Positions 16,124-23,614 of a stretch of DNA of 64,000 nucleotides are shown in pieces. A program made the position numbers and the translations under genes. How positions within the stretch are numbered: position 1 is the first letter of the stretch; every line of letters starts with the position of its first letter. The stretch comes from CAZQXD01 sp964597315 (GTDB taxonomy: Bacteria > Pseudomonadota > Gammaproteobacteria > Competibacterales > Competibacteraceae): contig CAZQXD010000006.1 in assembly GCA_964597315.1 (NCBI GenBank), forward strand, positions 1 to 64,000, read 5' to 3'. The notes beneath the pieces are model-generated. The model worked only from the letters and a program-made list of their open reading frames with translations. It did no database searches and had not been told where the DNA came from.

Positions 16124-16402
16124 ATGGCGCGGAATCGGAAGCAGGCCAAGGTTACAGACGAAGGGCCGGTGTTAAGGATCGACATGCGGTTTCACCGGTC
16201 GCTGGATCCCGCGTTGTTTGATCGATTGTGTGAGGCCCGGCCTCGCATGGGGGCGTTGGCCATTCACTACATGATGTCTGGGTACCGTGTCCTTGAGGGG
16301 GGGCGGTTACCCGGCCTTGGGGGGGCAGCCTCATCTACCGACCCAAGCGCCCCGCCGGCCCCCGAGGCATTCGACTCTCTGGTGACAGAAAGCTTTGAAT
16401 AA
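16124..16402 (+). CDS. Small hypothetical protein after the ParM-like gene
   Basis: A 92-residue protein starting immediately after the stop of the HDOD-ParM gene. The core DMRFHRSLDPALFDRLCEAR followed by GALAIHYMMSGYRVLEGG suggests a compact helical domain with a disordered, Pro/Ser-rich tail. In related elements a short protein follows parM and may be its DNA-binding or adaptor partner; that role is inferred from position only. A stem-loop follows the gene at 16408. Confidence 0.55.
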   Translation: MARNRKQAKVTDEGPVLRIDMRFHRSLDPALFDRLCEARPRMGALAIHYMMSGYRVLEGGRLPGLGGAASSTDPSAPPAPEAFDSLVTESFE

Positions 16403-16407
16403 CAAAG

Positions 16408-16425
16408 GCCCAGGTCACCCTGGGC
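16408..16425 (+). terminator. Candidate terminator after the parM-like pair
   Basis: GCCCAGG (16408-16414), loop TCAC, CCTGGGC (16419-16425), then TATACTTT. The stem is 7 bp and the following tract only weakly T-rich, so termination may be partial. It lies six bases after the preceding stop codon and 16 bp before pseudoknot copy C. Confidence 0.5.
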
Positions 16426-16440
16426 TATACTTTGGTCACA

Positions 16441-16494
16441 AGCGGCTTTGTCGGGCCATGAGACAGCCGCTCTGATCCCGAGGATCAGTGGTCC
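16441..16494 (+). ncRNA. Structured leader with pseudoknot, copy C
   Basis: P1 is AGCGGCT (16441-16447) with AGCCGCT (16465-16471), a different sequence from copies A and B but fully paired. P2 is CTGATCC/GGATCAG with a CGA loop (16472-16488). The pseudoknot pairs GGGCCA (16453-16458) with TGGTCC (16489-16494); its last pair is A-U where A and B have G-C. Five bases (TTGTC) separate P1 from the pseudoknot strand, as in the other copies. It lies 5' of the TraI_2-like gene. The remaining 16495-16647 holds no gene I recognise. Confidence 0.78.
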
Positions 16495-16647
16495 ACGCCT
16501 CCACTCCCGTCATCGACATATTCACTTTCTTTCCTGCTTATCCAGCCATCCGCCTGGGTTCCTAATTTGCACTCTTGGGGGGCTATCGTTGTTTAGCTTA
16601 CGGTGGTATTTTTCCGCGTCGGACCAACAGTCGGCAGGACGCTGTGC

Positions 16648-17799
16648 ATGGATGTGACCTCGTTTTTTCGACGCCAGCCACTGGCGCCCGTTACCGGCCT
16701 GCCCCCTGATGCGATCCCTGTTACCGCGTCGCGCCAATTGCTGGAGGGCACGGGTTGTGCGCCTGCGGTCAGACAGATCAGGCAGCTGAGCGGCTTGCCG
16801 CCCGCTCACTGGCAGTCCTTGGTCGTCGTGGCGCTACATCGCTATGCCGCCTTTGCCCAGCAGATTCCGCTGCCAGGGGGGGAGGCAGGGACTGTCTTGG
16901 AAGCGGCCCTCAGGCGGGCAGTGGCGGCGTTGCGGTTCCGCCGAGGTCGGATGCTACCTCCCGGCGCCGCACCGGAGGCGGTGGCGCGAGGGGCAGACCG
17001 CTGGAGCTATGGGGTGCTGACGGCCGCTTTATTCCATGGGATAGGTGAGCGCCTTCTGAGCCGGGAATTGCAGATGCTGGATGCCGCCGGGAGGCCTCTT
17101 GGGCGCTGGAATCCGTGGCAGGGCCCCATGGCCGAGGTAGAGGGCTGCGCGAGCTACCGGGTCGGCCAGGGGCAGGCCGGTGTTGATCACCCAGGCCGTG
17201 GCGTGCTGTTCGTTTCGCAGCTTATCCCAGCCAGGGGTTTGGAGTGGTTGGCCGAGGACGTAGGGCTGCTGGACGCCTGGCTGGGCGGCGTAGCCGGTAA
17301 CTGGGAAGGCGCTGGCGCGTTGGGGCAGATACTCGGTCAGGCAGCGGGCTTGGAAAGCGCTGCAGGTGATCATCCAGCCGCTGAAACCAGCCATTTCCAG
17401 GAGCCGCCTGAAAAGCCGCCTGCCTCCTCTGCGGATGGCAGCGTGATGGAGCCGGTTGATCAGTTTCTGAAATGGCTGGGTCAGGGGCTGACGACCGGTA
17501 GCCTCCCGATCAATCGACCGGGTTCTGCGGTTTACGGGGTCAACGATTCTGTCTTGCTCGTCAACCCCGATATTTTCAAGGCCTATCGAAAGGCTAAGCC
17601 GGGCGTCGGCGACCTGGCCACTCTCCGAAAGCGGTTTCTGAAACGGGGGCTTCACCGCGTCACGGCGGCTGGGGGGCATAGCGTTCGCTTTTCTCAGCGC
17701 TCTGGCGAGGCCCTGGAGGGCTATCTGGTGCCGATCCAGGTCCTGGGCTTGGATCAGGGGGTCGGGACAGGCGACCTCCGGGGGCCGCTGGCGCCATGA
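16648..17799 (+). CDS. Degenerate MobH/TraI_2-type relaxase homologue
   Basis: A 383-residue protein resembling the TraI_2 family: N-terminal helical region (LSGLPPAHWQSLVVVALHRYAAFAQ), DRWSYGVLTAALFHGIGE where active MobH proteins carry an HD-type HDxGK, and a C-terminal winged-helix region (DQFLKWLGQGL, INRPGSAVYGVNDSVLLVNP, LRKRFLKRGLHR) as in the TraI_2 C-terminal domain. The histidine-rich HHH...H metal motif is replaced by PLPGGEAGTVLEAAL, so nicking activity is unlikely. The start at 16648 is chosen over 16603 because family N-termini begin similarly. The integrase gene overlaps its stop. Confidence 0.68.
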   Translation: MDVTSFFRRQPLAPVTGLPPDAIPVTASRQLLEGTGCAPAVRQIRQLSGLPPAHWQSLVVVALHRYAAFAQQIPLPGGEAGTVLEAALRRAVAALRFRRGRMLPPGAAPEAVARGADRWSYGVLTAALFHGIGERLLSRELQMLDAAGRPLGRWNPWQGPMAEVEGCASYRVGQGQAGVDHPGRGVLFVSQLIPARGLEWLAEDVGLLDAWLGGVAGNWEGAGALGQILGQAAGLESAAGDHPAAETSHFQEPPEKPPASSADGSVMEPVDQFLKWLGQGLTTGSLPINRPGSAVYGVNDSVLLVNPDIFKAYRKAKPGVGDLATLRKRFLKRGLHRVTAAGGHSVRFSQRSGEALEGYLVPIQVLGLDQGVGTGDLRGPLAP

Positions 17800-18770
17800 T
17801 GGGCAATAAGAACAGCGAAGTGATTCCCGAAACGTTCACGGCGCTGGCGGAGATGTACGTCAAGGAGATGCCCTTGCGGCCAGCGAGCCGCACGACCTAT
17901 TTGAAGGTGGCGAACACCTTCGACCGGGACCAAAACTCGCCGCCCGTGGCCAACATAGACCGCCAAGTACTGCTCAATTGGCGTTCTATGGTCGTAGAGT
18001 GCGCCAGCACCAGGACGTGGAATAACTACCACGCCCACTTCAGGGCTGTGTGGTTGTGGGCGCTGAAGCGTGGCTTGGCCGCTCATAACCCTCTGGACGG
18101 CGGTAAGTGGGTTATGCCTGCCCCTAAACCGCTACCTAAAACAGTCAGCCACCACCTGCTTCGAAAAGCATTGGGACTGCTCGAAGGCAGCGAGGACACC
18201 TGTCCGCCGGGCTGGTTCTGGGCCAAGGTGGTCAGAATCTTGTATTTTACAGCGATGCGGCGCCGTCAACTCGTGGAGCTGCGCTGGAACGATATTGATC
18301 TGGGTAAAAGGCTATTACGGCTGCGCTGCGAGGGCAGCAAAAACAACCGGGAGTATTGGATACCTCTACACAGAGAGTGTATCCATGATTTGGTGGATCT
18401 GCGGAAGCAAGTCTGTCGGCAATTGGGGCGGGGGCCAGAACCCCGCGACCAGACATTCAACATTACGCTATTCAACTCGCTCTACGCGGGCCGGATCATG
18501 ACTGAAGATCAGGTGTCTGGCTTTTTCCGGCGGTTGTCCGGACATCTGGACGATACGATATCGGCTCACCGCCTGCGCCACACCTTTGCGACCAGCCTCG
18601 CAAATCTTCCAGACTCCAATCTGAAGAGCGTGCAGGAAATGTTGGGGCATACCGATATTCGGACCACGATGATCTATGTGCATCCGGATATTGAGGCGCA
18701 GCGGCGGCTGCTCCAGAGCCTGCCGTCCCTGGACCTCGTTCTAACCAAAAAAGGAGAAACACAAAGCTGA
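17796..18770 (+). CDS. Tyrosine recombinase (element integrase)
   Basis: A 324-residue phage-type integrase. The N-terminal SAM-like core-binding domain (LRPASRTTYLKVANTF ... WNNYHAHFRAVWLWA) is followed by the catalytic domain with Arg in FTAMRRRQLVELRW, Lys in the beta-hairpin region, HRLRHTFAT (His-x-x-Arg), LGHTDIRTTMIYVH (His, then the Tyr nucleophile in MIYVH). All catalytic residues appear present. It lies 180 bp from the attachment repeat and tRNA-Thr and points towards it. Overlap (ATGA) with the TraI_2-like gene implies coupled expression. Confidence 0.93.
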   Translation: MMGNKNSEVIPETFTALAEMYVKEMPLRPASRTTYLKVANTFDRDQNSPPVANIDRQVLLNWRSMVVECASTRTWNNYHAHFRAVWLWALKRGLAAHNPLDGGKWVMPAPKPLPKTVSHHLLRKALGLLEGSEDTCPPGWFWAKVVRILYFTAMRRRQLVELRWNDIDLGKRLLRLRCEGSKNNREYWIPLHRECIHDLVDLRKQVCRQLGRGPEPRDQTFNITLFNSLYAGRIMTEDQVSGFFRRLSGHLDDTISAHRLRHTFATSLANLPDSNLKSVQEMLGHTDIRTTMIYVHPDIEAQRRLLQSLPSLDLVLTKKGETQS

Positions 18771-18948
18771 GGAAATGTGCTATAGATTGCTGTGGGGAAT
18801 CTTGGTAATCAACCGGGGTCCGCAGAAGAGAAGGCAATAAGCGGGTAAGCGGGAATGAGTCGGAAAAATGGAGAGCGGAACCTGACCGCTCCGCGCTCCA
18901 ATAGATCTTCCGATCTACCCTGGCATAAGCCAGCGGCTCAGAGGTAGG
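18771..18948. other. Short non-coding stretch between integrase and attachment repeat
   Basis: No gene. It contains AGATC-TTCC-GATCT (18902-18915), a small inverted repeat, and GAGAGCGGA/TCCGCGCTC-like arms near 18870-18900 that could be arm sites for the recombinase. No directly repeated arm-type motif is obvious. Confidence 0.4.
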
Positions 18949-19021
18949 CAATGCTTGCCCCTGAACCTTAAATGGAGCTGGCGGCAGGAATCGAACCCGC
19001 GACCTGCTGATTACAAATCAG
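18949..19021 (-). repeat. Right attachment repeat (overlaps tRNA-Thr)
   Basis: Partner of 2099-2171. The 49 bases 18973-19021 belong to the intact tRNA-Thr and are identical to 2123-2171; the outer 24 bases differ at two positions. Identity ends in the anticodon stem, a usual crossover limit for tRNA-targeting integrases. Confidence 0.92.
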
Positions 19022-19048
19022 CTGCTCTACCAACTGAGCTACGCCAGC
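18973..19048 (-). tRNA. tRNA-Thr (anticodon UGU)
   Basis: A 76-nt cloverleaf read on the minus strand. The acceptor stem GCTGGCG/CGCCAGC is perfect; the D arm is AGCTCAGTTGGTAGAGC-like; the anticodon stem GCTGA/TCAGC encloses loop TTTGTAA with anticodon TGT; the T arm contains GGTTCGAATCC; CCA is encoded. This is the only intact tRNA in the window and the insertion site of the element. Confidence 0.96.
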
Positions 19049-19098
19049 CAAGCGCCTAAACAGGCGTGAAGTTTACTGTATACATCCGGTGCGGGCAA

Positions 19099-19845
19099 TC
19101 ACCGCAAGTCCCCTGATTCCGCCATTTTCAATAGCCCCTGAAAAATCAGATCCGGCTCTACACGATAATTGCCGTCCAGATACGGCAATAGCGTCTCCGC
19201 ATCGCCGCCGGTGAGCAGATTGACGGTATCCTCACCCAAGGTGGCGGCCATTCGCAGGGTCAGCCTATCCACGGCCGCCGCCACGGCATAGGTTGCGCCC
19301 CCCCAAACGCAGTCTTGGGTATCTCGGCCAAACAACGTCACCTGGCCCTGTTCGGGGGGGATTTGGGAGGTGTCGGCATACAGGGCCTGACGCATCAATC
19401 GGGCGCCGGGGAGAATCACTCCCCCTAAATGGTCCCCCGCGCGGCTCAAACCGTCCACGGTCACCGCCGTGCCGCAATCCACGATACAGCAGGGGGTTTT
19501 GGGTAGCAGGGCATGGGCGCCGATCAGGGCCACCCAGCGGTCCACGCCCAGCCGCCGGGGCATGGCATAGGCGTTGGTGATGCCAAAACCGGCGGCTTCG
19601 GTGGCCACGAAGCGTGGTTCCAGTGACCAGGCCCCCTTGATCCAGGACGCCAGAGCCTCCCCTAAAACGGGACCGGCCACATTGGCGATGATGATCCGCT
19701 GGGGTGGCTTCAACTCATTCCATAACAGCCCACCCACGTGGGACCGTTCCAGCCCCTTGTGTACCAGCCCGCCCCGGGTCATGGGACCGTCCATGCCCCA
19801 TAGCAACCACTTGATCCGGGTGTTTCCCACGTCCACTAACAGCAT
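19099..19845 (-). CDS. coaX: Type III pantothenate kinase
   Basis: Phosphorylates pantothenate, the first step of coenzyme A synthesis; the type III enzyme is insensitive to CoA feedback. About 248 residues, typical. The ASKHA phosphate-1 motif DVGNTRIKW is near residue 5; GVDRWVALIGAH near 100 and the phosphate-2 motif IVDCGTAVTVD follow, and LTGGDAETLLPYL lies towards the C-terminus. The ATG at 19845 overlaps the birA stop by one base (TGATG); a GTG lies one codon upstream. The birA-coaX order is common in gammaproteobacteria. Confidence 0.95.
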   Translation of the reverse strand: MLLVDVGNTRIKWLLWGMDGPMTRGGLVHKGLERSHVGGLLWNELKPPQRIIIANVAGPVLGEALASWIKGAWSLEPRFVATEAAGFGITNAYAMPRRLGVDRWVALIGAHALLPKTPCCIVDCGTAVTVDGLSRAGDHLGGVILPGARLMRQALYADTSQIPPEQGQVTLFGRDTQDCVWGGATYAVAAAVDRLTLRMAATLGEDTVNLLTGGDAETLLPYLDGNYRVEPDLIFQGLLKMAESGDLR

Positions 19846-20822
19846 CACGGGGAGAACCTCAGACTCACCTCACCGGCGGTATAGCGATGCAAGCCGGTGT
19901 GGGTTTCCAGCAGCAGGGCGCCGCTATCGTCTACCCCCCGAGCCACCCCAGCTACGGTGGTATGGGGAAGTTTCAGGGTCACTGCCCGGCCCAGAGTCAG
20001 ATCGTAGCTCCGCCACTCGGTCTTGATATCCAACCAATCACCTCGCTCGTAGCGGGCGAGAATCAGCCCCATTTCCCCCAGAACCCGGGCGGCCAGCGCA
20101 TTGCGGGACACGGGTCGGCCCAGAACACCCCGCAGGTCGGCCCAAGGTTGGTCGATGGCCGTCCGGGCGCTCCGGGGCATGGACACGTTAAGCCCCACCC
20201 CGGCCACCACGTAACTGGGACCCGACGACTCGCCGCCGAACTCCAGCAAAATACCCCCCAGTTTCTGCCCTCTCCAGAGCAGATCGTTAGGCCATTTAAG
20301 ACCGGTCCCGGTGAGTCCCTCGGCCTGTAAAGCCCGCATCACCGCCACGCCCACCGCCAGACTCAGGGCGCCGGACAAACCGCTGTCCTGATTGAATCGC
20401 CACAACAAAGATAAATACAGGTTGGCGGCGTAGGGGGATACCCAGGTGCGCCCCCGGCGGCCTCGCCCCGCCAACTGGCGCTCGGCCAGGCAAGCGGCGC
20501 CGCCGGGCAGACCGCATTTGGCTTGGGCCATGAGATAGGTGTTAGTGGAGTCCAGTTCGGTGTGGACATCCACCTGGTGGATCAGCCGCCGAGCCTCGGG
20601 GTCAAGGCCAGCCAGGATTCGCTCCCGCTCCAGAAACTCCACTGGCTCCGGCAAGCGATACCCGCGTCCCCGAACTGCCTGTATCTCCAGCCCCCGTTGC
20701 CCCAAAAGCCGAACGACTTTCCAGACCGCAGCTCGGGACACTCCCAGCACGATGGCCAGCTCCTCGCCAGAATGGAACCGGCCATCACTCAGGCTTTCCA
20801 GCAACTGGCGTTCGCGCCCCAT
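19845..20822 (-). CDS. birA: Bifunctional biotin-protein ligase and biotin operon repressor
   Basis: Makes biotinyl-AMP, biotinylates acetyl-CoA carboxylase BCCP, and with its N-terminal winged helix represses biotin genes. 325 residues. The helix-turn-helix (SGEELAIVLGVSRAAVWKVV, residues 17-36) is followed by the ligase domain with GRGRRGRTWVSP (biotinyl-AMP loop), LKWPNDLLW and GVGLNV. Since bioH-bioC-bioD lie about 20 kb away, BirA could regulate them. It is the first gene of the coaX pair and lies downstream of the cbb3 maturation genes on the same strand. Confidence 0.95.
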   Translation of the reverse strand: MGRERQLLESLSDGRFHSGEELAIVLGVSRAAVWKVVRLLGQRGLEIQAVRGRGYRLPEPVEFLERERILAGLDPEARRLIHQVDVHTELDSTNTYLMAQAKCGLPGGAACLAERQLAGRGRRGRTWVSPYAANLYLSLLWRFNQDSGLSGALSLAVGVAVMRALQAEGLTGTGLKWPNDLLWRGQKLGGILLEFGGESSGPSYVVAGVGLNVSMPRSARTAIDQPWADLRGVLGRPVSRNALAARVLGEMGLILARYERGDWLDIKTEWRSYDLTLGRAVTLKLPHTTVAGVARGVDDSGALLLETHTGLHRYTAGEVSLRFSP

Positions 20823-20834
20823 GGCGCCGCTGCG

Positions 20835-20927
20835 TCAGGCGCCCAGGATCACCGAAAAGAAACTGAGCCAGGAGATAATAATCAGAGCAATGACGATGGT
20901 GAGGGGAAAGTTCTGAAAGCTGAACAT
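20835..20927 (-). CDS. Small single-span membrane protein near ccoS (30 aa)
   Basis: An ATG frame of 30 codons with a strong ribosome site (AAGGAGT, 7 bases upstream). The product MFSFQNFPLTIVIALIIISW... is almost entirely one transmembrane helix. It lies between ccoS and birA on the same strand. The size and context recall tiny accessory subunits of cbb3 oxidase such as CcoM, but the sequence is too short for a homology claim. Confidence 0.5.
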   Translation of the reverse strand: MFSFQNFPLTIVIALIIISWLSFFSVILGA

Positions 20928-20958
20928 AACGCTGACTCCTTAACACATTATCAAGATA

Positions 20959-21144
20959 TTATTTTAGCTGATCCGGCTTGTCTCCGGACCGAGGGATGCG
21001 TGGATCGTCGTCGTCCATCAAAATCCGATGGGCCGGCCCTTCCAGGTCATCGAACTGCCCTGACTTGACCGCCCATACAAAAGCCCAGACAGCGATGCCC
21101 ATAACCACCAGGGCGAGGGGAATCAGTAGATACAAGATATTCAT
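20959..21144 (-). CDS. ccoS: cbb3 oxidase maturation protein CcoS
   Basis: A 61-residue protein needed for inserting haem and copper into cbb3 oxidase. It has the usual form: one N-terminal membrane helix (ILYLLIPLALVVMGIAVWAFVWAV), then KSGQFDDLEGPAHRILMDDD, the CcoS family signature, and a short polar tail. It overlaps the ccoI stop by four bases, so translation is coupled. Confidence 0.95.
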   Translation of the reverse strand: MNILYLLIPLALVVMGIAVWAFVWAVKSGQFDDLEGPAHRILMDDDDPRIPRSGDKPDQLK

Positions 21145-23603
21145 GGCCGCGGCTCCCGGTCAGGCTGGTTGAGGCGCAAGGCGTTGCCCACCACCAGCAG
21201 AGAACTGAGGGACATACCCAAGGCCGCCATCCAGGGCGCCAGCCAGCCTCCCGCCGCCAGGGGTAGGGCCAGCACATTGTAACCCACGGCCCAGCCCAGA
21301 TTCTGGCGGATGACGGCCAGGGTTCGGCGGGCCAGCACCACGCCCTGGGTCACATGGTCCAGCCTGTCTGCCAACAGGACCATATCTGCGGAGGCGTGGG
21401 CCAACTGGGTGCCGCCACCCATGGCGATGGACACCTGGGCGGCAGCCAGCACGGGGGCGTCGTTAATACCGTCCCCGACCATGGCTACCACCGCGCCCTG
21501 GGCTTGCAGGGCCTTGATTCGTTCGAGTTTCTGATCCGGCCTCAGGCCCCCCTCGAAACGCTCGATGCCCAGTTCGGCGGCCACCGCCGCCACGGTTCGG
21601 TGCTGGTCGCCGCTAAGCAGTAGCACATCCAGTCCCAACTCCCGCAGCCGGGTTACAAGGCCGCCAGCCTCGGGGCGTAGCTGATCGACCAGCTCGAACC
21701 AGGCCAGAAACCCTGCGTCATCCCCCAGCGCCACCTGGCCCTGGTGGGTCTCGGAAGGCGGCTCCCCCGCCAGGGCGGCCACGAAAGCCGGGGTGCCCAA
21801 ACGGTAGCGCATCCCGTCGATCAACCCTTCCACTCCCTGACCAGGAAAGTTACGCAGAGTATCGGCCTGAATAACCTGTCCGGCCGCCTCCACCAGGGCT
21901 TTGCCCACCGGATGCTCGGAGCCTTGTTCCAGGGCAGCGGCCAGTTCCAGACAGCCGGTGCTATCCCGATCCCCACAGGGACGCACCGCCACCAGCCGCA
22001 GCCGCCCCTGGGTCAGGGTGCCGGTCTTGTCGAAGACCACATGGGTGGCCCGGGCCAGGGTTTCCAGGGCATGGCCCCGGGTGGTGAGCAGTCCCAGCCG
22101 GGTCAGGGTCGAGGTGGCGGCGGTCAGGGCCGCAGGCGTGGCCAGGGATAGGGCGCAGGGACAGGTGACCACCAGGACCGACAGAGTAACGGAGAACGCG
22201 GCACCCGGGTCCACTCGCCACCACCACCAGGCCACCCCGGCGGCCACCAGCAGCAGGCCGGCCACGAACCAGGCGGCCACCCGATCGGCCAGATGGGCGA
22301 TGGCCGGTTTTTCGGTCTGTGCCCGGTCAAGCAACCGGACAATGGCCGATAACATGGTCTCGGCCCCCACCTTGTCCACTACCATGTCCAAGGGGCTTTC
22401 CCGGTTCACCGAGCCGCCCACCAGAGGGTCGCCCTCGGTCTTGGGCAGGGGGAGGCTCTCGCCGCTGAGCAGGGACTCGTCAACGCTGCTGCTCCCCCGG
22501 GACACCCGACCATCGGCGGGCACAGTATCCCCGGGACGCAGCCGCACCCGGTCTCCGGGGACCAGTTCCCCCACTGCCACGGTATCCTCCCGACCCGTCG
22601 GGTCAAGGCGGGTGACGGTATTGGGCAACAGCCGCGACAACTCTTCGGAAATCCGGCCGGCTTTGTGGCGGGCGCCCATCTCCAGAAACCGGCCGCTGAG
22701 CAGAAAAAAGGTGAACATGGTCACCGAGTCGAAATACACCTCGCCGCTGTTCTGCCAGGTGTGCCAGACACTGGCGGCGAAGGCGCCGGCGATGGCCAGG
22801 GATACGGGCACGTCCATGCCCAGCCGACGGCGGCGTAAATCCCGCCAGGCGGAGCTGAAAAATACCTGGGAACAGTACAGCACCACCGGCACGGTGATCA
22901 GCAGGCTGACCCAGCGCATAAATCGGCGCAGGCCCTCGTCCATGCCGTAATAGTCGCCCAGGTACATGGCCACCGCCAGCATCATCACCTGCATGGCCCC
23001 CAGCCCGGCCACGGCCACCCGCCGTAGGGCCGTGGCCCGCTCGCGCTTTTGTAAGGCTTCCTGACGGCCCGGATCAAAGGGATGGGCTTTGTAGCCGATG
23101 GCGGCGATGGCGGCCAAGATCTCGCTGAGCTTGATCCTGCCGGTGTCCCATTGCAGATGCGCCCGATGGGTGGAGTAATTGACCCTGAACGCCACCACGC
23201 CGGGCAGGCTGCCCACATGGCGTTCGTTGAGCCAGACGCAGGCGGCGCAGACGATGCCCTCCAGGATCAAGGCGGCCTCGGCCAGTTGCCCCTCGCCCTC
23301 CCGGACAAAACCCCGCTGCAATTCCGGCCGGTCGTAAAGGGCCAAACCCCGTAGTTGCTCCGGCACCAGATCCTCAGCGCGATGGGACGGTGCGCTGCGA
23401 TGCCGGTAAAAATCGTTCAGACCGGCATCCACGATGGCCTGGGCTACGGCCTGGCAGCCGTGGCAGCACATGGGTCTGGGTTGGCCGTCGATGGTGACCC
23501 GGTAGTCGGCCCCGGGCGGTACCGGCAGGCTGCAATGAAAGCATTCCACGGCATCGGCGCCGCCCTCCATGACGGTGTCATTGACTATGCTGGAGACGGA
23601 CAT
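21141..23603 (-). CDS. ccoI: Copper-transporting P1B-type ATPase for cbb3 assembly
   Basis: Exports copper across the inner membrane for the CuB site of cbb3 oxidase. 820 residues. N-terminal cysteine-rich region (CFHCSLPVPP; PMCCHGCQAVAQA), a heavy-metal domain with CAACVW, then eight predicted membrane helices with the CPC motif (VVTCPCALSLATP), phosphorylation site DKTGTLT, and GDGINDAPVLAAA. The arrangement is CcoI/FixI-like rather than CopA-like, and the position in ccoGHIS confirms it. Confidence 0.95.
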   Translation of the reverse strand: MSVSSIVNDTVMEGGADAVECFHCSLPVPPGADYRVTIDGQPRPMCCHGCQAVAQAIVDAGLNDFYRHRSAPSHRAEDLVPEQLRGLALYDRPELQRGFVREGEGQLAEAALILEGIVCAACVWLNERHVGSLPGVVAFRVNYSTHRAHLQWDTGRIKLSEILAAIAAIGYKAHPFDPGRQEALQKRERATALRRVAVAGLGAMQVMMLAVAMYLGDYYGMDEGLRRFMRWVSLLITVPVVLYCSQVFFSSAWRDLRRRRLGMDVPVSLAIAGAFAASVWHTWQNSGEVYFDSVTMFTFFLLSGRFLEMGARHKAGRISEELSRLLPNTVTRLDPTGREDTVAVGELVPGDRVRLRPGDTVPADGRVSRGSSSVDESLLSGESLPLPKTEGDPLVGGSVNRESPLDMVVDKVGAETMLSAIVRLLDRAQTEKPAIAHLADRVAAWFVAGLLLVAAGVAWWWWRVDPGAAFSVTLSVLVVTCPCALSLATPAALTAATSTLTRLGLLTTRGHALETLARATHVVFDKTGTLTQGRLRLVAVRPCGDRDSTGCLELAAALEQGSEHPVGKALVEAAGQVIQADTLRNFPGQGVEGLIDGMRYRLGTPAFVAALAGEPPSETHQGQVALGDDAGFLAWFELVDQLRPEAGGLVTRLRELGLDVLLLSGDQHRTVAAVAAELGIERFEGGLRPDQKLERIKALQAQGAVVAMVGDGINDAPVLAAAQVSIAMGGGTQLAHASADMVLLADRLDHVTQGVVLARRTLAVIRQNLGWAVGYNVLALPLAAGGWLAPWMAALGMSLSSLLVVGNALRLNQPDREPRP

Positions 23604-23614
23604 AGAACGGGTCT

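Larger units (their letters stand above)
2099..19021. mobile_element. Integrated element in tRNA-Thr, reduced ICE-like island
   Basis: Bounded by 73-bp direct repeats (2099-2171 and 18949-19021, two mismatches) that contain the 3' 49 nt of a tRNA-Thr gene. A tyrosine recombinase lies next to the intact tRNA. Cargo includes proteins of the PFGI-1/SPI-7-type ICE backbone (DUF2857, TIGR03761, TIGR03748, TIGR03756, TIGR03755, TraG-N, TraI_2-like). I see no TraD-type coupling protein, VirB4-type ATPase, pilin, topoisomerase or intact relaxase, so self-transfer looks lost. It may be mobilisable in trans or in decay. Exact ends depend on where inside the repeat the integrase cuts. Confidence 0.88.

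Noticed and set aside
18902..18918. TCTTCCGATCT-like string resembling the end of a sequencing adapter
   Set aside because: It extends no further into adapter sequence on either side and forms its own small inverted repeat, so chance is the better explanation.
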